From Typha latifolia (taxonomy: Eukaryota; Streptophyta; Magnoliopsida; Poales; Typhaceae): a stretch of DNA of 64,000 nt. The DNA is taken from contig CM034105.1 in assembly GCA_019914945.1 (NCBI GenBank), positions 8,928,001 to 8,992,000 on the forward strand, given 5' to 3'. How positions within the stretch are numbered: the stretch's first letter is position 1; every line of letters begins with the position of its first letter. Below, piece by piece: positions 41,331-52,019 of this stretch. A program made the position numbers and the translations under genes. Under the pieces are notes generated by a model. It saw only the letters and a list, made by a program, of their open reading frames with translations, made no database searches and was not told the DNA's origin.

Positions 41331-43660
41331 ATCCATTTAATTAAATATTTGTCATATTTTATTAGAAATTATGTTCTGGGATAATTAAATGTGACACTTT
41401 TTTTTTCTTTTAGAATAAACTTTTATTTTATTGCCATGTTCGTCTCCCAATGAAATTTTCTATTTGTTGGAGAAAATGTTCTCCAGCGATTCAGTTAGTT
41501 TGGTAATAAGTAATAGATTCAATTTGCAAACATATTGACTTTCCTCACTATAAAACCATATTCTAATTCCACGAAAGATTGATCAGACAGCTAGATCTCC
41601 TCTTCCCCTCCATTATTTTTCTTATATTTCTCCTTTTTTTTCTTCCTTTTTTTCTTTCTCGTGCTGTTCACTATCATTCTCTTCCTCCTGTCCTTCATCT
41701 TCTACCAATATATATTGATCATCAAGCATCTCAATAATGGTGGATCTACTACGAAGCATGTATGGACTTTTTCAAAGTCTGAACATAAAACATACTTTAG
41801 GTCCACCCAACTATCCTACTAGATGAATCAGTCTATTGAGCCGTCTCAATTGCTTTCTCATTTTTTGTTTCCTCAAAACGTCTCCTCAATTGGATGTTTT
41901 TGGCCTTTAATTCTAGGATTTCTTGTTCCATTTGGCCCATTTGTCTATTCAGATCATCCACAACTTTTAATAAATTGTGGATGGATGATTCTTGCTCACC
42001 AAAGACTTCTAAGTTGCATTCCTCTTGAAGAAAATAAATTTTGCATTTATATAAACTTATGGATAATTTAATACAAATAATTTAGTGTACAACTCAATCT
42101 ATACTTGGATGAGTCTTTTTCTTTTCTCAACACATATATATTTTATTCTTAGTAAAATTTCATCTGAACCATAATCCAATTCTTTTACCATTTATTTTTC
42201 CTCTTGAGTAAGCTAAATGTGAAGAATGATTTAGAAAAGACACAGTTTATATAAGCATATCGTGCAAGAGTTGCGAGAGTACCTTTCTAGAACTCCATAA
42301 CACTAGTCTATTGAAATATTATAGGAGTCATGTAAAATTTGACAATGCTCTAGGAACCAAACCTATGATAAGAAAAGTAAAAATAGTTAAAATAATCTAA
42401 AGTAAAAAAATTATAATTATCGACATAATTATGATTACCGTCAATATAATAATATATCCACTTATGTATACTTTATTGTTATCCTCCCCGTTGCCTTCAT
42501 AGAGTTGACCATCTCAACAGTCTATTAGAAAGAGTTGAAGAGGAACTCATGAAGCCAATCCCCAATTATATTTACAAATATATTAAATATTTTTAATATA
42601 GGGAATAAGCTTCGAGAGGCAATCATAATTACTACGCTAAAATGAAAATGACTTTCTCAATAAATGATCCTATAAATTCTTACAAATTGGGTAAATCTTC
42701 ACCGCAGAATATAGACAAAAATAATGAACTCCGACAAAAATTTAAGAGAAAAAAAAATAAGAACCTCAAAATATTGCAAAATAACTGAACAATGTTGCTA
42801 AATGTTAACATTAACATCCTTATATGTATATATATTATCAATGCTCAAGTAACTGAACAATACATATAGTGAGAATACAAAATAACTAGTCAAAAAAATA
42901 GAGCGAAATATCTAGCTTGCTTACCGATGATTAGAATAGCTTTTGATAAAATTGTTGACGAGATTTTGGGAAAACGTATGATTGATAAAGCGAAAATTAT
43001 ATAGTACAACAAAGTGATAGCTAAGACGGATATCCCTTAGCAAAACCCTATTTCGTTGAAGGAACAAATATTTTTTTTATTCAAACTCATTAATTGCTAT
43101 TTTTTTAACTGGCCAGCTATACTCAGAGTACAAAAATGACAAAGTTGGAAAAAAAGAGGATTTAAGTCTCAAGTGCAAAGAAAACTGAAGACGGTTCTAA
43201 TTTACAAAAATAAAAACTAAATGTGTTTCTGATGCAAATTTCTTAATATCTAAAATAGTTCTAAATAAAATACTAATATGACTGAGTGACCCACTAGTCG
43301 AATCAGTGATTCGATCTCCAATCGGGTCAAAGGCTGATTCGATTCTGATATATACTGGTGAGGTTGCACTATAGATCTTCTTTTCTTGACGTCGGTTTTC
43401 GTCCAAGCCGACCTCAAGCATAAGTCGCGCGTATCCGACATTTTTCCACCCGAATATGAATCCAAGGGCTGTGGTCCTGTGGAATGTGATAAATGTATAG
43501 GAGCCATCGATGTGCATCCATCCGCCACCTGGACGGACGGAATCCAAACACCTTTTTTCTCCGTGCTAATCACTGCCTCCTGTATTAAGCTAAGGCAGTT
43601 TAATAGACACGTCGTGGAGCAAAGGAGTAATAATCCCCGGTCCGCTCACCGGTAGGTAAG
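41331..43660. other. AT-rich intergenic DNA upstream of the ARO gene
   Basis: Low-repeat DNA with poly-T/poly-A runs. Apart from the possible minus-strand coiled-coil segment listed separately, no gene is supported. From about 43250 the base composition rises towards the ARO gene; overlapping minus-strand frames at 43197-43573 look like chance. I see no convincing TATA box for ARO. Confidence 0.5.
41823..42031 (-). other. Possible coiled-coil exon
   Basis: On the minus strand an open stretch of about 65 codons (no Met needed) reads FGEQESSIHNLLKVVDDL, then QMEQEILELKAKNIQLRRRF and a lysine/glutamate-rich end, with a TAG at 41827-41829. The heptad-like spacing of L, I, V and M and the high E/K/Q content suggest a coiled coil. 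Just upstream (minus strand) TTTATTTTCTTCAAG is a good 3' splice-site sequence. It may be the last exon of an unrecognised gene or a relic of a transposon gag/accessory protein. I do not recognise the family. Confidence 0.35.
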
Positions 43661-43791
43661 AGAGGCGAGTGACAAGTGGGGACCAACATTCCCTTTCCTC
43701 TGCCATAGCAGGCGGCTCTCTTGTCGTCACGCCTCATCCACCCCGGAACCAAACACCCCAGCGCAGCTCCAGAACACTCATCGGAACCCGG

Positions 43792-45678
43792 ATGATGACG
43801 ATGACGATGGCGGATCGCGTAACTGGCGTTGGAATTGGCGCTGTCTCGTCAACATCCGCTGCTTCCTCTGCCCTCGAGGAGGAGCTGTCCTTGCCGATCA
43901 TCCTCGCGGAGCGCCTCCGCAAGGCCGTAGCCGATGCCGACTACTTCAAGTCCGAGTGCTGCGAGCTCGGCCGCCTCGCGGACCCCATCGCCGAGTCCCT
44001 CCGCGCTCTCGTCCGTTGCCTCTCCGCTTCCCCTTCCCCCGTTTACGAGCGACCCGCCCGCCGCGTCGCCGCTGAGGCCTCGAAGGCCCTCGACCGCGCC
44101 CTGTCCCTCGCCCGCCGATGCCGTCGGCGGTCTTCCCTCCTCCGCCGAGTGGCCGCTATCGCCACTGGTTCTGCCGACTTCCGTAGAGCCTTTTCCGTCC
44201 TCGACGCTTCTCTCGCCGACTTGAAATGGCTTCTCTCCATCTACTCCTCCTTCGACGCCCTTAGCCTTCCCCCAATCGCAAGCACCGACCCCATACTCGC
44301 CTGGGTCTGGTCTTACATCGCAGCCGCTCAGATGTCCCCCAACCCATCCGACCGTGCCGAGGCCGCCGTCTCCCTCGCCAACCACGCCCTGGACAGCCAC
44401 CGCAATCGAAAGATCATCGTCGAAGAGGGCGGCGTGCCGCCGCTCCTCACCCTCCTCCGCGGCGTCGACTCCAATTCTTCATCCTCCTCCTCCTCCTCCC
44501 TCGACGCCCAGATTGCCGCCGCCATGGCACTCGCTAACCTCGCCACCGACCACGACCTTGTTGAGTCCCTCCTCGCCGAATTCGCCGTCTCTGTCGTCGT
44601 CCAGGTGCTCGCCGACTCGCCTATGACGCTGCAAACGCGCGTCGCCGAGCTCGTCGCGCGGATGGCCGACCACGACCCGGGCGCGCAAGAGGAGTTCGCG
44701 AGGGAGAACGCCGTGCGGCCCCTCGTCTCCTTGCTCTCGTTTGAGGTCTCCCTTGATGACTCCGCTCCGTCCGGCAGCAAGAAGCCCACCAGCATCCATT
44801 CCTTGGTGAGAATTAATCGAGATAGCAAGGGGGAGGGCTCGTCATCAGCTCGCGACCACCATTACTACCACCACGTGCACCACCGCAAGGAGAGGGAGGA
44901 CGAGAGCGACGAGGTGAAGCTAGTGCTCAAGGTGGCGTGCGCCGAGGCCCTATGGATGCTATCTCGCGATTGCATCTCGAATAGCCGCAAAATAACAGAG
45001 ACCAAAGGTCTGCTTTGCCTTGCCAAGTTGATTGAGAAGGAGAAAGGTGAGCTCCAGCTCAACTGCCTTATGACCATCATGGAGATCACAGCCGTCGCAG
45101 AGGCTGATGCTGACCTCCGCCGCTCGGCATTCAAATTGAACTCTCCGGCAGCAAAGGCAGTGGTGGATCAGCTCCTAAGATTGGTGCAGAAAGGGGCCAG
45201 CTCATCACTCCAGATTCCGGCCATTAAGTCAATCGGGTTCTTGGCAAGGACGTTCCCGGCTCGGGAATCTCGCATCCTGAGGCCGTTGGTAGCTCAACTA
45301 TCGCATTGGAACCCAGATGTTGCTGCAGAGGCCACTGTAGCATTAGGAAAGTTTGCAAACCCAGAGAATTTCCTCCATGTGGAGCATTGCAAGGCTATCA
45401 TAGAGTTTGGTGGCATCCCCTCATTGATGAGATTGCTGAGGCCGGGAGAGAAGACCCAATTGCCTGCGCTGGTTCTTCTCTGTTACCTGTCGCTGCACGT
45501 ACCAAGCAATGAAGCACTAGAACGAGCAAAGGCGTTGGGGACTCTAGAATCTGTAAGCCGCAGTGTGGTGGCGCAGCATCCTTCCCTGAAGGATCTGCTT
45601 CCGAGAGCCATCTACCATCTCGAGCTTTATCGTGCTGGAGCACATATTCATATAGACGTAGATCCACATGCAATGTAA
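43792..45678 (+). CDS. ARO: ARMADILLO REPEAT ONLY (ARO)-like protein, single exon
   Basis: A 628-residue protein if translation starts at the first in-frame ATG (43792); ATG 43807 (A at -3, G at +4, then the family-like MADRV start) is the better context and would give 623. The frame runs further upstream only to a GTG, not usable here. The N-terminal helical region (LAERLRKAVADADYFKSECC; YERPARRVAAEASKALDRAL) matches plant ARO proteins, followed by armadillo repeats from about residue 187 (RAEAAVSLANHALDSHRNRK, VEEGGVPPLLTLLRG), a variable His-rich insert (residues 354-366) and C-terminal repeats (AEALWMLSRD, RRSAFKLNSPAAKAVVDQLL, IKSIGFLARTFPARESRI, HCKAIIEFGGIPSLMRLLRP, ALVLLCYLSLHVPSNEAL, IYHLELYRAG). 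There is no U-box. Length is near the Arabidopsis members. ARO proteins act at the plasma membrane in polar growth, with RopGEF/RopGAP and ROP GTPases, in pollen tubes and root hairs; this role is known for the family, not shown here. Ser run at 228-236 is microsatellite-like. Coding DNA is very GC-rich. Confidence 0.93.
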   Translation: MMTMTMADRVTGVGIGAVSSTSAASSALEEELSLPIILAERLRKAVADADYFKSECCELGRLADPIAESLRALVRCLSASPSPVYERPARRVAAEASKALDRALSLARRCRRRSSLLRRVAAIATGSADFRRAFSVLDASLADLKWLLSIYSSFDALSLPPIASTDPILAWVWSYIAAAQMSPNPSDRAEAAVSLANHALDSHRNRKIIVEEGGVPPLLTLLRGVDSNSSSSSSSSLDAQIAAAMALANLATDHDLVESLLAEFAVSVVVQVLADSPMTLQTRVAELVARMADHDPGAQEEFARENAVRPLVSLLSFEVSLDDSAPSGSKKPTSIHSLVRINRDSKGEGSSSARDHHYYHHVHHRKEREDESDEVKLVLKVACAEALWMLSRDCISNSRKITETKGLLCLAKLIEKEKGELQLNCLMTIMEITAVAEADADLRRSAFKLNSPAAKAVVDQLLRLVQKGASSSLQIPAIKSIGFLARTFPARESRILRPLVAQLSHWNPDVAAEATVALGKFANPENFLHVEHCKAIIEFGGIPSLMRLLRPGEKTQLPALVLLCYLSLHVPSNEALERAKALGTLESVSRSVVAQHPSLKDLLPRAIYHLELYRAGAHIHIDVDPHAM

Positions 45679-45960
45679 GTTCTGCTTCCACTGTATTTTT
45701 TTCTTCATTATCATGGGAAATTCTTGAAATCCTCTACAATGGAGGATTATGACCACAGGGTTTCAATGTGCTCCAGAATTAGTGTTTCGCAAGGAAAATT
45801 GCTTTTCTTATGCTCTTTGATATCTATCTTGTCAAATGTACTCATTTTGGACTTCTAGATTGAGCAAACTGAAATGTGATTAGCATTTTGGGAATGTAAA
45901 TATATTGTAATTTAGGTTCATTTACATGTGTGAAATGTTTTTATTCTATAATTGTTGTTC
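45679..45960 (+). other. Probable 3' UTR and flank of the ARO gene
   Basis: AT-rich DNA after the TAA. TGTAAATATATTGTAATTTA near 45895 resembles plant far- and near-upstream polyadenylation elements. The stop itself lies within AATGTAAGTT, a consensus 5' splice site (see findings). Confidence 0.4.
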
Positions 45961-45994
45961 CTCTTTTATGTAGATTGAATGTATTACTTGGTGT

Positions 45995-46250
45995 GACGAT
46001 AAGGCTTGTCTCTTGTCTAAAGAGGTTATGGGTTTCATGCCTCAAACCAGCCTCTTCAGTAATGAGAGTAAAGCTGCATGTATTTTCCCTCCGTAGACCC
46101 TGCATAAGCTAGTCTCAAGCATTGCGATGGCTGTTTTAGAGGGCTTCAAACTTACTCTGTTGAGCATTGAAAATAATTTCTTCAAAAATGAGGGTAAGGC
46201 TGCTGACATTTGTGTAGGTGGGAGGCTTGTGCGGAGGGACACCTCCTATT
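45995..46250 (+). repeat. Au-SINE-like tRNA-derived repeat (diverged, perhaps 1.5 copies)
   Basis: AGGTTATGGGTTTCATGCCTC resembles a decayed B box, followed by CAGCCTCTTCAGTAATGAGA, GTAAAGCTGCATGTATT and TAGACCCTGCATA, matching in order the plant Au SINE body (CAGCCTCT..AATG..GGGTAAGGCTGCGTACA...GACCC). A second partial block follows at 46175 (AAAAATGAGGGTAAGGCTGC, then GTGGGAGGCTTGTGC). The assignment is from memory of the family pattern. Confidence 0.5.
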
Positions 46251-47103
46251 CCATAGATTCATCCTTGCACTAATTCAGACACCTTATTACTGGCCTATGC
46301 TTGAATGCTCTGATTATTACTTTTAAGTTCAAGAAATTAATTTAATTTACAATCAAGAGTACTGAAGGTAATTAATTTTTTGTTAGATATTTTTGAGATG
46401 TTTTTGATGTGCATGCTGTTCTCTAATATGTTGTAGGTTTATTTATTATCGTATTGATGATAAATTGTTTTTTTTTTTAGCAGTTCAATTATTTTAATCT
46501 GGACATGAATTTAAAGATATCATCATCCTACTGACTTACTGTAAGCATGCATTGCATGTACTACTATTTTATGCCCTAGATTGATCTTGGACATTGTGCT
46601 TCTCACAGTAACCATATTACCATGATCACTAAAGCTCGTAACATCCCACCTATTGACCTGACCATAATATCTCCTCTGTTTTATCTTGTACTTTCTACCA
46701 TATTGGTCACTCTATTTTCCAATAAGGTCACCCTTTATGATTTATGATTTTGTTGAATGGTATAAAGGTTGAATCTACTTGAATTTTTTTATTCTTATCT
46801 TCTTGTTCTTTTTTCACCAATAGCTTTATTTCTTTTCTCTACCTTCTCTATCATCTTTTTTTCATACTTTTGAGTGGAACCTGACAGCGGATCTCCTAAA
46901 TCCATCAATGGATTAGCTGCTACATAGATTTATGACCACTCCCAATGCACACTAAATAGCCAACATGGTCGCAAAAGAAGGTTTTTCGCTGGGAACTTGG
47001 CGCAAATGTCTTGATGTCAGGATTACAATCTGTTGTAAGAACCTGTCATTTTTCTCGTGCTGTTGTACTTGGCTCATGCCCTAGCGAACATCATATTGCT
47101 GGG
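46251..47103. other. AT-rich intergenic DNA, nothing recognised
   Basis: No coding frame, RNA gene or repeat that I can support. Confidence 0.6.
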
Positions 47104-47280
47104 TGTAATTAGAGCTGCCTTGCTTGCTTCACAAATTACTGAATCATATCTTTAGTTTGTTGATTTGAAGATGAAAATATTTGGATGATGATGTGTATGT
47201 TACCGTAATTGGAGCTACAACACTTGCGTCACAGTTACTGAATCAAAATTTTATTCTGCTGATTGCAAGATGAAAACCCT
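47104..47280. repeat. Diverged tandem duplication (~76 bp, period ~101)
   Basis: GTAATTAGAGCTGCC...TTACTGAATCA...GAAGATGAAAA (47104-47180) is repeated as GTAATTGGAGCTAC...TTACTGAATCA...CAAGATGAAAA (47205-47280). No function is suggested. Confidence 0.65.
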
Positions 47281-47764
47281 GATTCTTGCAAAGTAATTTT
47301 CTATTGGGTAAAATGTGGTTGTGATAAGGATAGTCCTACAGCTAAATTAATTGTATGGATGAGCATTTTATGTTGTCTTTTTCATTGGCTGTGCTTGTTT
47401 ATTCTGTACTGAGTTTAGTGAGCTTGAATTTGCATGAGAAGTGTTACAGGGTGGTAGCATTATGATTGCAAAGTTGCAATGTCTATGATATCTACATCCG
47501 TTTATCTCATGCATTGTCTTTTCATTGTAAAAACTCATTAAAGTAATCAGGATTATTGATCATTTAACAGCTAGTTGTATGCAAAGATCATGTTCTTTTC
47601 AGAGTCCAGTAATATTGTATTCCATCGCTAGTGATTTATTGCCTAATGATTGTGAAGTATTCCTTTTTTGCATTCTTCTTTTTTTTTCTTGTTATAAATT
47701 TGGCAATTAAACATCGAATGGCAAAAAATTTTAACTATCTAATTAATACTTTCCTGTCAGTCGA

Positions 47765-47925
47765 AAAAGGAAAAAACCACGGTTTAAAGAAACAAGAAGT
47801 ACTTACCCCTTTTAGACAATACGTTATTTAAGTGTTGAAGTCCTCAGCTCTTGCTCAAAGTCTGTCTCAATTATCTACTCTATAATTTAATGACTCCTGT
47901 GTGATTTGCATGTTTTAATTTTGTT
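47765..47925. repeat. Dispersed repeat R1, copy 1
   Basis: AAAAACCACG, then AGAAGTACTTACCCC, TTAGACAATACGTTATTTAAG and CAAAGTCTGTCT. The same blocks in order occur at 49610 and 52020. Confidence 0.75.
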
Positions 47926-48036
47926 TCAACCCTTACTTTTTTTTCGTTAGGTATATCCAACTAAAAACACCTCTTTTGCATACCTATATCTACCTTTCAA
48001 AATGCTTTTCTTTTCTTACAAACAGTCTTTCCTGTT

Positions 48037-48511
48037 AGGGCTGTCAAGCTCGGGCTAGGGCTCGGCTGAAGCTTGAGTCCAGCTCTGTTAGAGCTAAGCC
48101 GAGCTAGAGTTGCGAAAACTAGCTCGAAATTAATATCTAGGCAAGCTTGAGTTGGAGCCGGCTCACCTAGGCTAGGCTCGATAGACTCGATATAAAAGGG
48201 TGTTGCCTCGTCCTCTCTCGCGGCGCACCTCCTCTTCCTCTTCTTCTTCTTCTACTGTAGTTGCGGTGCCACCTCCCCCTTCAGCAGCGGCAAGTCATCG
48301 CGGTGTCGCCTCCTCCTCCTTCGGCAGCGGCAAGTAGTCGTAGTGCCTCGCCTCCTCCTCCTCCTCCTCCTCCCCCTGGGCTTGATCCGACTCGACTTGA
48401 TGATAGGCTCATTTCAAGCTCGAGCTCGATCTGACCTAGCTCAGCTCGAGTTGAGCTGAGCCGAGCCTGAGCTGGAGTTAGCTCGCTCAGGCGCGGCTCA
48501 TTTACACCCCT
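48037..48511. mobile_element. AGCTCG-rich MITE-like element
   Basis: It starts AGGGCTGTCAAGCTCGGGCT and ends GCGGCTCATTTACACCCCT, an imperfect inverted pair of the AGGGGTGTAAA type common at the ends of plant nonautonomous DNA elements. Both halves are rich in GAGCTCGAGCT-like palindromes, so the whole can fold back. The centre has CTCCTC and CGGCAGCGGCAAGTM repeats (48275 and 48322). No clear target duplication was found and there is no coding sequence. Confidence 0.6.
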
Positions 48512-49609
48512 ATTAATTCTTGTTGCTATGGATATCTATTCTTTTGTTTACATGAGTATCCCCAAATCTTCGAAGGTGAGAGAGGATTACAAGAAAAGAA
48601 CAAATTTGGAGTGGTAGGCATAGTTTTTGACTATTTTAAATATGCACCTAATTTTTTTACATGTTTAATTCAGTTTGAAATTTAAATACAAGATTAGATT
48701 TAATTTTATGCTTACTTAGTCAAAGATTTTCAATTATAAGTTACTGATTAGATTAACGATTTATGTAGAAACTTTAAATCCTTTAAAACAATTATTAAAT
48801 CTGAGAGACAAATGTCTATAGAAATTGTTGTACCAAGCTTATAAGTCGCCGAACTGACAAATAACTTACATATGATTTCTTTTTAAAAATTAGCAAATTT
48901 TTTGGCGGATTGAAAATTCGATATAAGTCGCCTAAATCAGTGACTTATCTTTAAAATTGCTGATTGGACTAGCGACTTTAAAACGCGTAATCTCGTATTT
49001 AAGTTTTAAGTGTCTTAGATAAATAAAATAATTTTTAATAATAAAAAAACGTAGTGATATCATGATATGCGTGCAAATTAAAGATTTTAAAGTAGCTGCC
49101 TTAAGCCCAACATCTTCTCATTAATTTTGAGCTTTTGCCCTTTTTCTGGGGTATTTAAGTTGTAATTAATTTACATCACTTTTGTGATCTCATTTTCTTC
49201 GTAAATAACAAATAAAACTATTGCTGCCTTAAGCCCACTTTTCTCAAAATACAAAAATAAACTAAAAGAAATTGATAAAGTTCATTATAGAGATACATTT
49301 ACAAGAAAATAGATTCTAAAATTTTTGAGGGAGGGGAATTCCTAGTTTGATTAGATTTTAGACATACAATAATGAAAGTCTAAAATATACCAAATTCGAA
49401 TTAGTTTAGGAATCTGTGTCCTATTAGCTAGGTTTAGAAAATCAATTAAGAAATGAAGTTTGAAAACCAAAATTGAGCGAGAAATGAAATTTCGAATACC
49501 ATTTCTAATTATGAAAATCAAGCTTAAGTCGGTGACAGAAAATCCAAGGGTAAAAAACAAAAATATGGCAAATGCATGATCATAATATTTTAACGTGGAA
49601 ACCTCACGG
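48512..49609. other. AT-rich intergenic DNA with scattered AAGTCGCC motifs
   Basis: No gene. Between 48840 and 48990 short motifs AAGTCGCC and GCGACTT recur in both orientations. Nothing else is supported. Confidence 0.5.
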
Positions 49610-49770
49610 CCAATCGAGAAAGAAAAACCACGAAAATTATATTGTTCATAGAAATAAGTACTTACAACCCCTTTAGACAATCCATCATCCAAGTGTTGAA
49701 ATTCACGTCTCTTATTCAAAGTCTGTCTTGATTAACTACATAATTAATTGCCTCCAATATGATTTGTTGT
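49610..49770. repeat. Dispersed repeat R1, copy 2
   Basis: AAAAACCACGAAAATTATAT, then AATAAGTACTTACAACCCCT, TTAGACAATCCATCATCCAA and CAAAGTCTGTCTTGATTA. It is the best preserved of the three copies and adjoins copia-like DNA downstream. Confidence 0.75.
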
Positions 49771-50299
49771 ACAACTTTACATAGCTCTTCTCAAACTCCT
49801 TAGTGGTTGGTGGTGGTAGTTGATATAGATGACTCAATTCAGCTCCTCTAATGCTTTTAGATTATCTTTAATTAAGACTTAACATATGATAAAGCTCTCC
49901 TCACACTAAATTAGAATTTTACTCTATGAGAGAACTAGATAACTAATCTAAGCTGATATAAAAAATTTCTTGAGTTCTTTCTTAGATGTCTCACCATTTG
50001 CCTTTGGCTCCCTGAAATAGAGGTGATGTATCAACTATTTGTGCTAGGACAAATCACCAAAGAAAACTCAAAGTTTATTTCAGAATCTTAATTCTCCTTG
50101 TTGTCCTACATGCAATTGTTCGAACACCATAAATTTCGTCTGGATGCCACTTAAGTTTTCTTAAGTAAATGCATTCTAGCGTCCATACGGGTCTTGAAAA
50201 TTGTATGCTGAATTTAAATTTTGCTTGTCCTGTCTTAATTTTTTTTCATACGACTTATTCTTTCATAAGCTATGTGATTTGGTTGTATACTTGAATCTA
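49771..50299. other. Probable old LTR-element DNA
   Basis: No coding frame. Lying between R1 copy 2 and R2 copy 2, it may belong to the same element. CACCATTTGCCTTTGGCTCC and CATACGGGTCTTGAAAATTG look like LTR or leader sequence, but I cannot place them. Confidence 0.35.
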
Positions 50300-50720
50300 A
50301 CTTGTACAACTCTAATGCATGTGGATTTGTTCACGAATTTCCCATTATGAAAGTATTACGCTTACGATTTTTTTCTTGGCAATTTCGTGATAAAACACAA
50401 ATCTTAAACAAACCTAGAATTTACAAAATTTTATAATGTCAAGGCACACAAAAACTTATGTTTGAAATTAATTCTTGTAAGATTAAAAACACTCAAAAAG
50501 CCCCGTGAAAAGCAGAGTATAATACGAAAATGATTTGATACATAATTTTTGATACATAATTTTCAAATCAATTTCAATATGATAATTTCAGTGATGCTAA
50601 GTAAACATATCCAATACTCTTCTAGCATAGAATCAAGTTATGAAAAATATTCAAATAATTTCGTACTTGATCAAGCAAGTTATAACAAATATAATTTTCA
50701 TAAGCAAACAAGAGCAAATA
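50300..50720. repeat. Dispersed repeat R2, copy 2
   Basis: Homologous to 1-400: GATTTGTTCACGAATT, GTGATAAAACACAAAT, GTCAAGGCACA, AAATGATTTGATACATAATT and TCAATTT in the same order. Here a short TTGATACATAATTTT segment is duplicated. Confidence 0.6.
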
Positions 50721-51612
50721 TATGTACATGCCAAATATCAAGCCATGATAAGCAATATTAAGTATGTCAAGCTTTGAGAGAAACATTAAAACACAACTAT
50801 AAAAACCATTCTCCCCATTATCATAAATTTACAAGGGTAAAATATTAATATACAACATTAATATTAGTAGAGAAGATGATCTCGAAGCAATCTATAAACA
50901 TGAAATTGTGTTTTTCTAAAAATATTTAATTAAATCCAAATAAAGCCATATAAGCCTCAGCCCAATAATGACATCCAAAAGGGTGTGGTTAATGTCCGGA
51001 TACAAAAGCAATATCAAGTGTCCTCTGCATGGGCCACAGATGCTAAATTCATAATTGAATTTAATAAAAAAAAATCAACTTCAATCCAAAATACAAAAAT
51101 CTACATAATAGTTTTTCCATGAACAAAGCATCTAGAGATCAAGCACTTTTCTATTATGTATGATTTTAAGTAATAAATTCAATGAAAAATCTAATCATAC
51201 ACTAATGTGTAAACATAGGTCAACATATAATAAATTTAAAAGTGAAACCAACTATAAGCATAAAATACTCAAGATTTGCAACGAAGGATTTTATTTAGGA
51301 ATGTAAGGTAGTCATTTTGTTAAAAATTTTCAAAATAATTTCATCCATTATCTTTTTGACAAATTTAACTCAGAGGATTTCCAATTTTTTTAATTTGTGA
51401 AACCACAATGACTCATTTTTACTTGAGTATTCATGTCAAGGTGTTTTCACATTTATCCTTCAAAGTAGCCTTTTTTAATGTAATTTTGAAGATTTGATCT
51501 AATATGCAATTGCAACAACGATAAAAGTCAATCTAATATGATCAAATATGAATATCATACAATTTTCTAATTACTTGATTGGGATGTTGTCGATCGTGTC
51601 CACTGTCAAAAG
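50721..51612. other. AT-rich intergenic DNA, nothing recognised
   Basis: No frame, RNA gene or window-internal homologue that I can support. Confidence 0.55.
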
Positions 51613-51683
51613 ATTGCATGAAAGTAACCTCATGCAATTGAGATATACTTTTATTTCTTAGTTTGAGGTTACTTTCATGCAAT
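51613..51683. repeat. Perfect 20-bp inverted repeat (hairpin)
   Basis: ATTGCATGAAAGTAACCTCA at 51613-51632 is exactly complementary to 51664-51683, with a 31-base loop. CATGCAATTGAG is in addition a direct repeat at 51631 and 51676. The surrounding DNA is not coding. Confidence 0.9.
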
Positions 51684-52019
51684 TGAGTTCGTTAAACAGC
51701 AGTTCACTTCAGCGAAGCACAACGCATGTGGGCTGAATGATTGAGTCCACTTAATAGTAGATCACCACAATTATCCATATCTAAATGATTGCTCTAAAAT
51801 AAGAGTACTTCGCTTTGATACTAATTAGAATTTCAATACATATGGGATTTTTAGTTTAAAAACTAGAAAAGTTGAAGTTTAGTTGGAATAGAAAAATAGA
51901 TTATGAATCATACTTTAAAAACCAAAACCATATAAGAGAAAAAATATTGAGTAATAATAGAAAAAGTAAATACATGGCAAATAAACAACTAAGATATTTT
52001 TTTGTAACATTAAAAACCT

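Noticed and set aside
41823..42071. Plus-strand 82-codon frame
   Set aside because: No family features; the opposite strand gives the more protein-like coiled-coil reading, which is reported instead.
43197..43573. Minus-strand frames of 107-116 codons upstream of ARO
   Set aside because: Two overlapping frames compete, with no family features and no splice context. Probably chance in the promoter region.
43669..43791. Upstream extension of the ARO frame to 43669
   Set aside because: The first codon is GTG, and the added residues do not resemble ARO proteins. A plant nuclear gene should start at ATG.
43734..45691. Minus-strand frames up to 183 codons opposite ARO
   Set aside because: Shadows of a very GC-rich coding strand; no recognisable domain.
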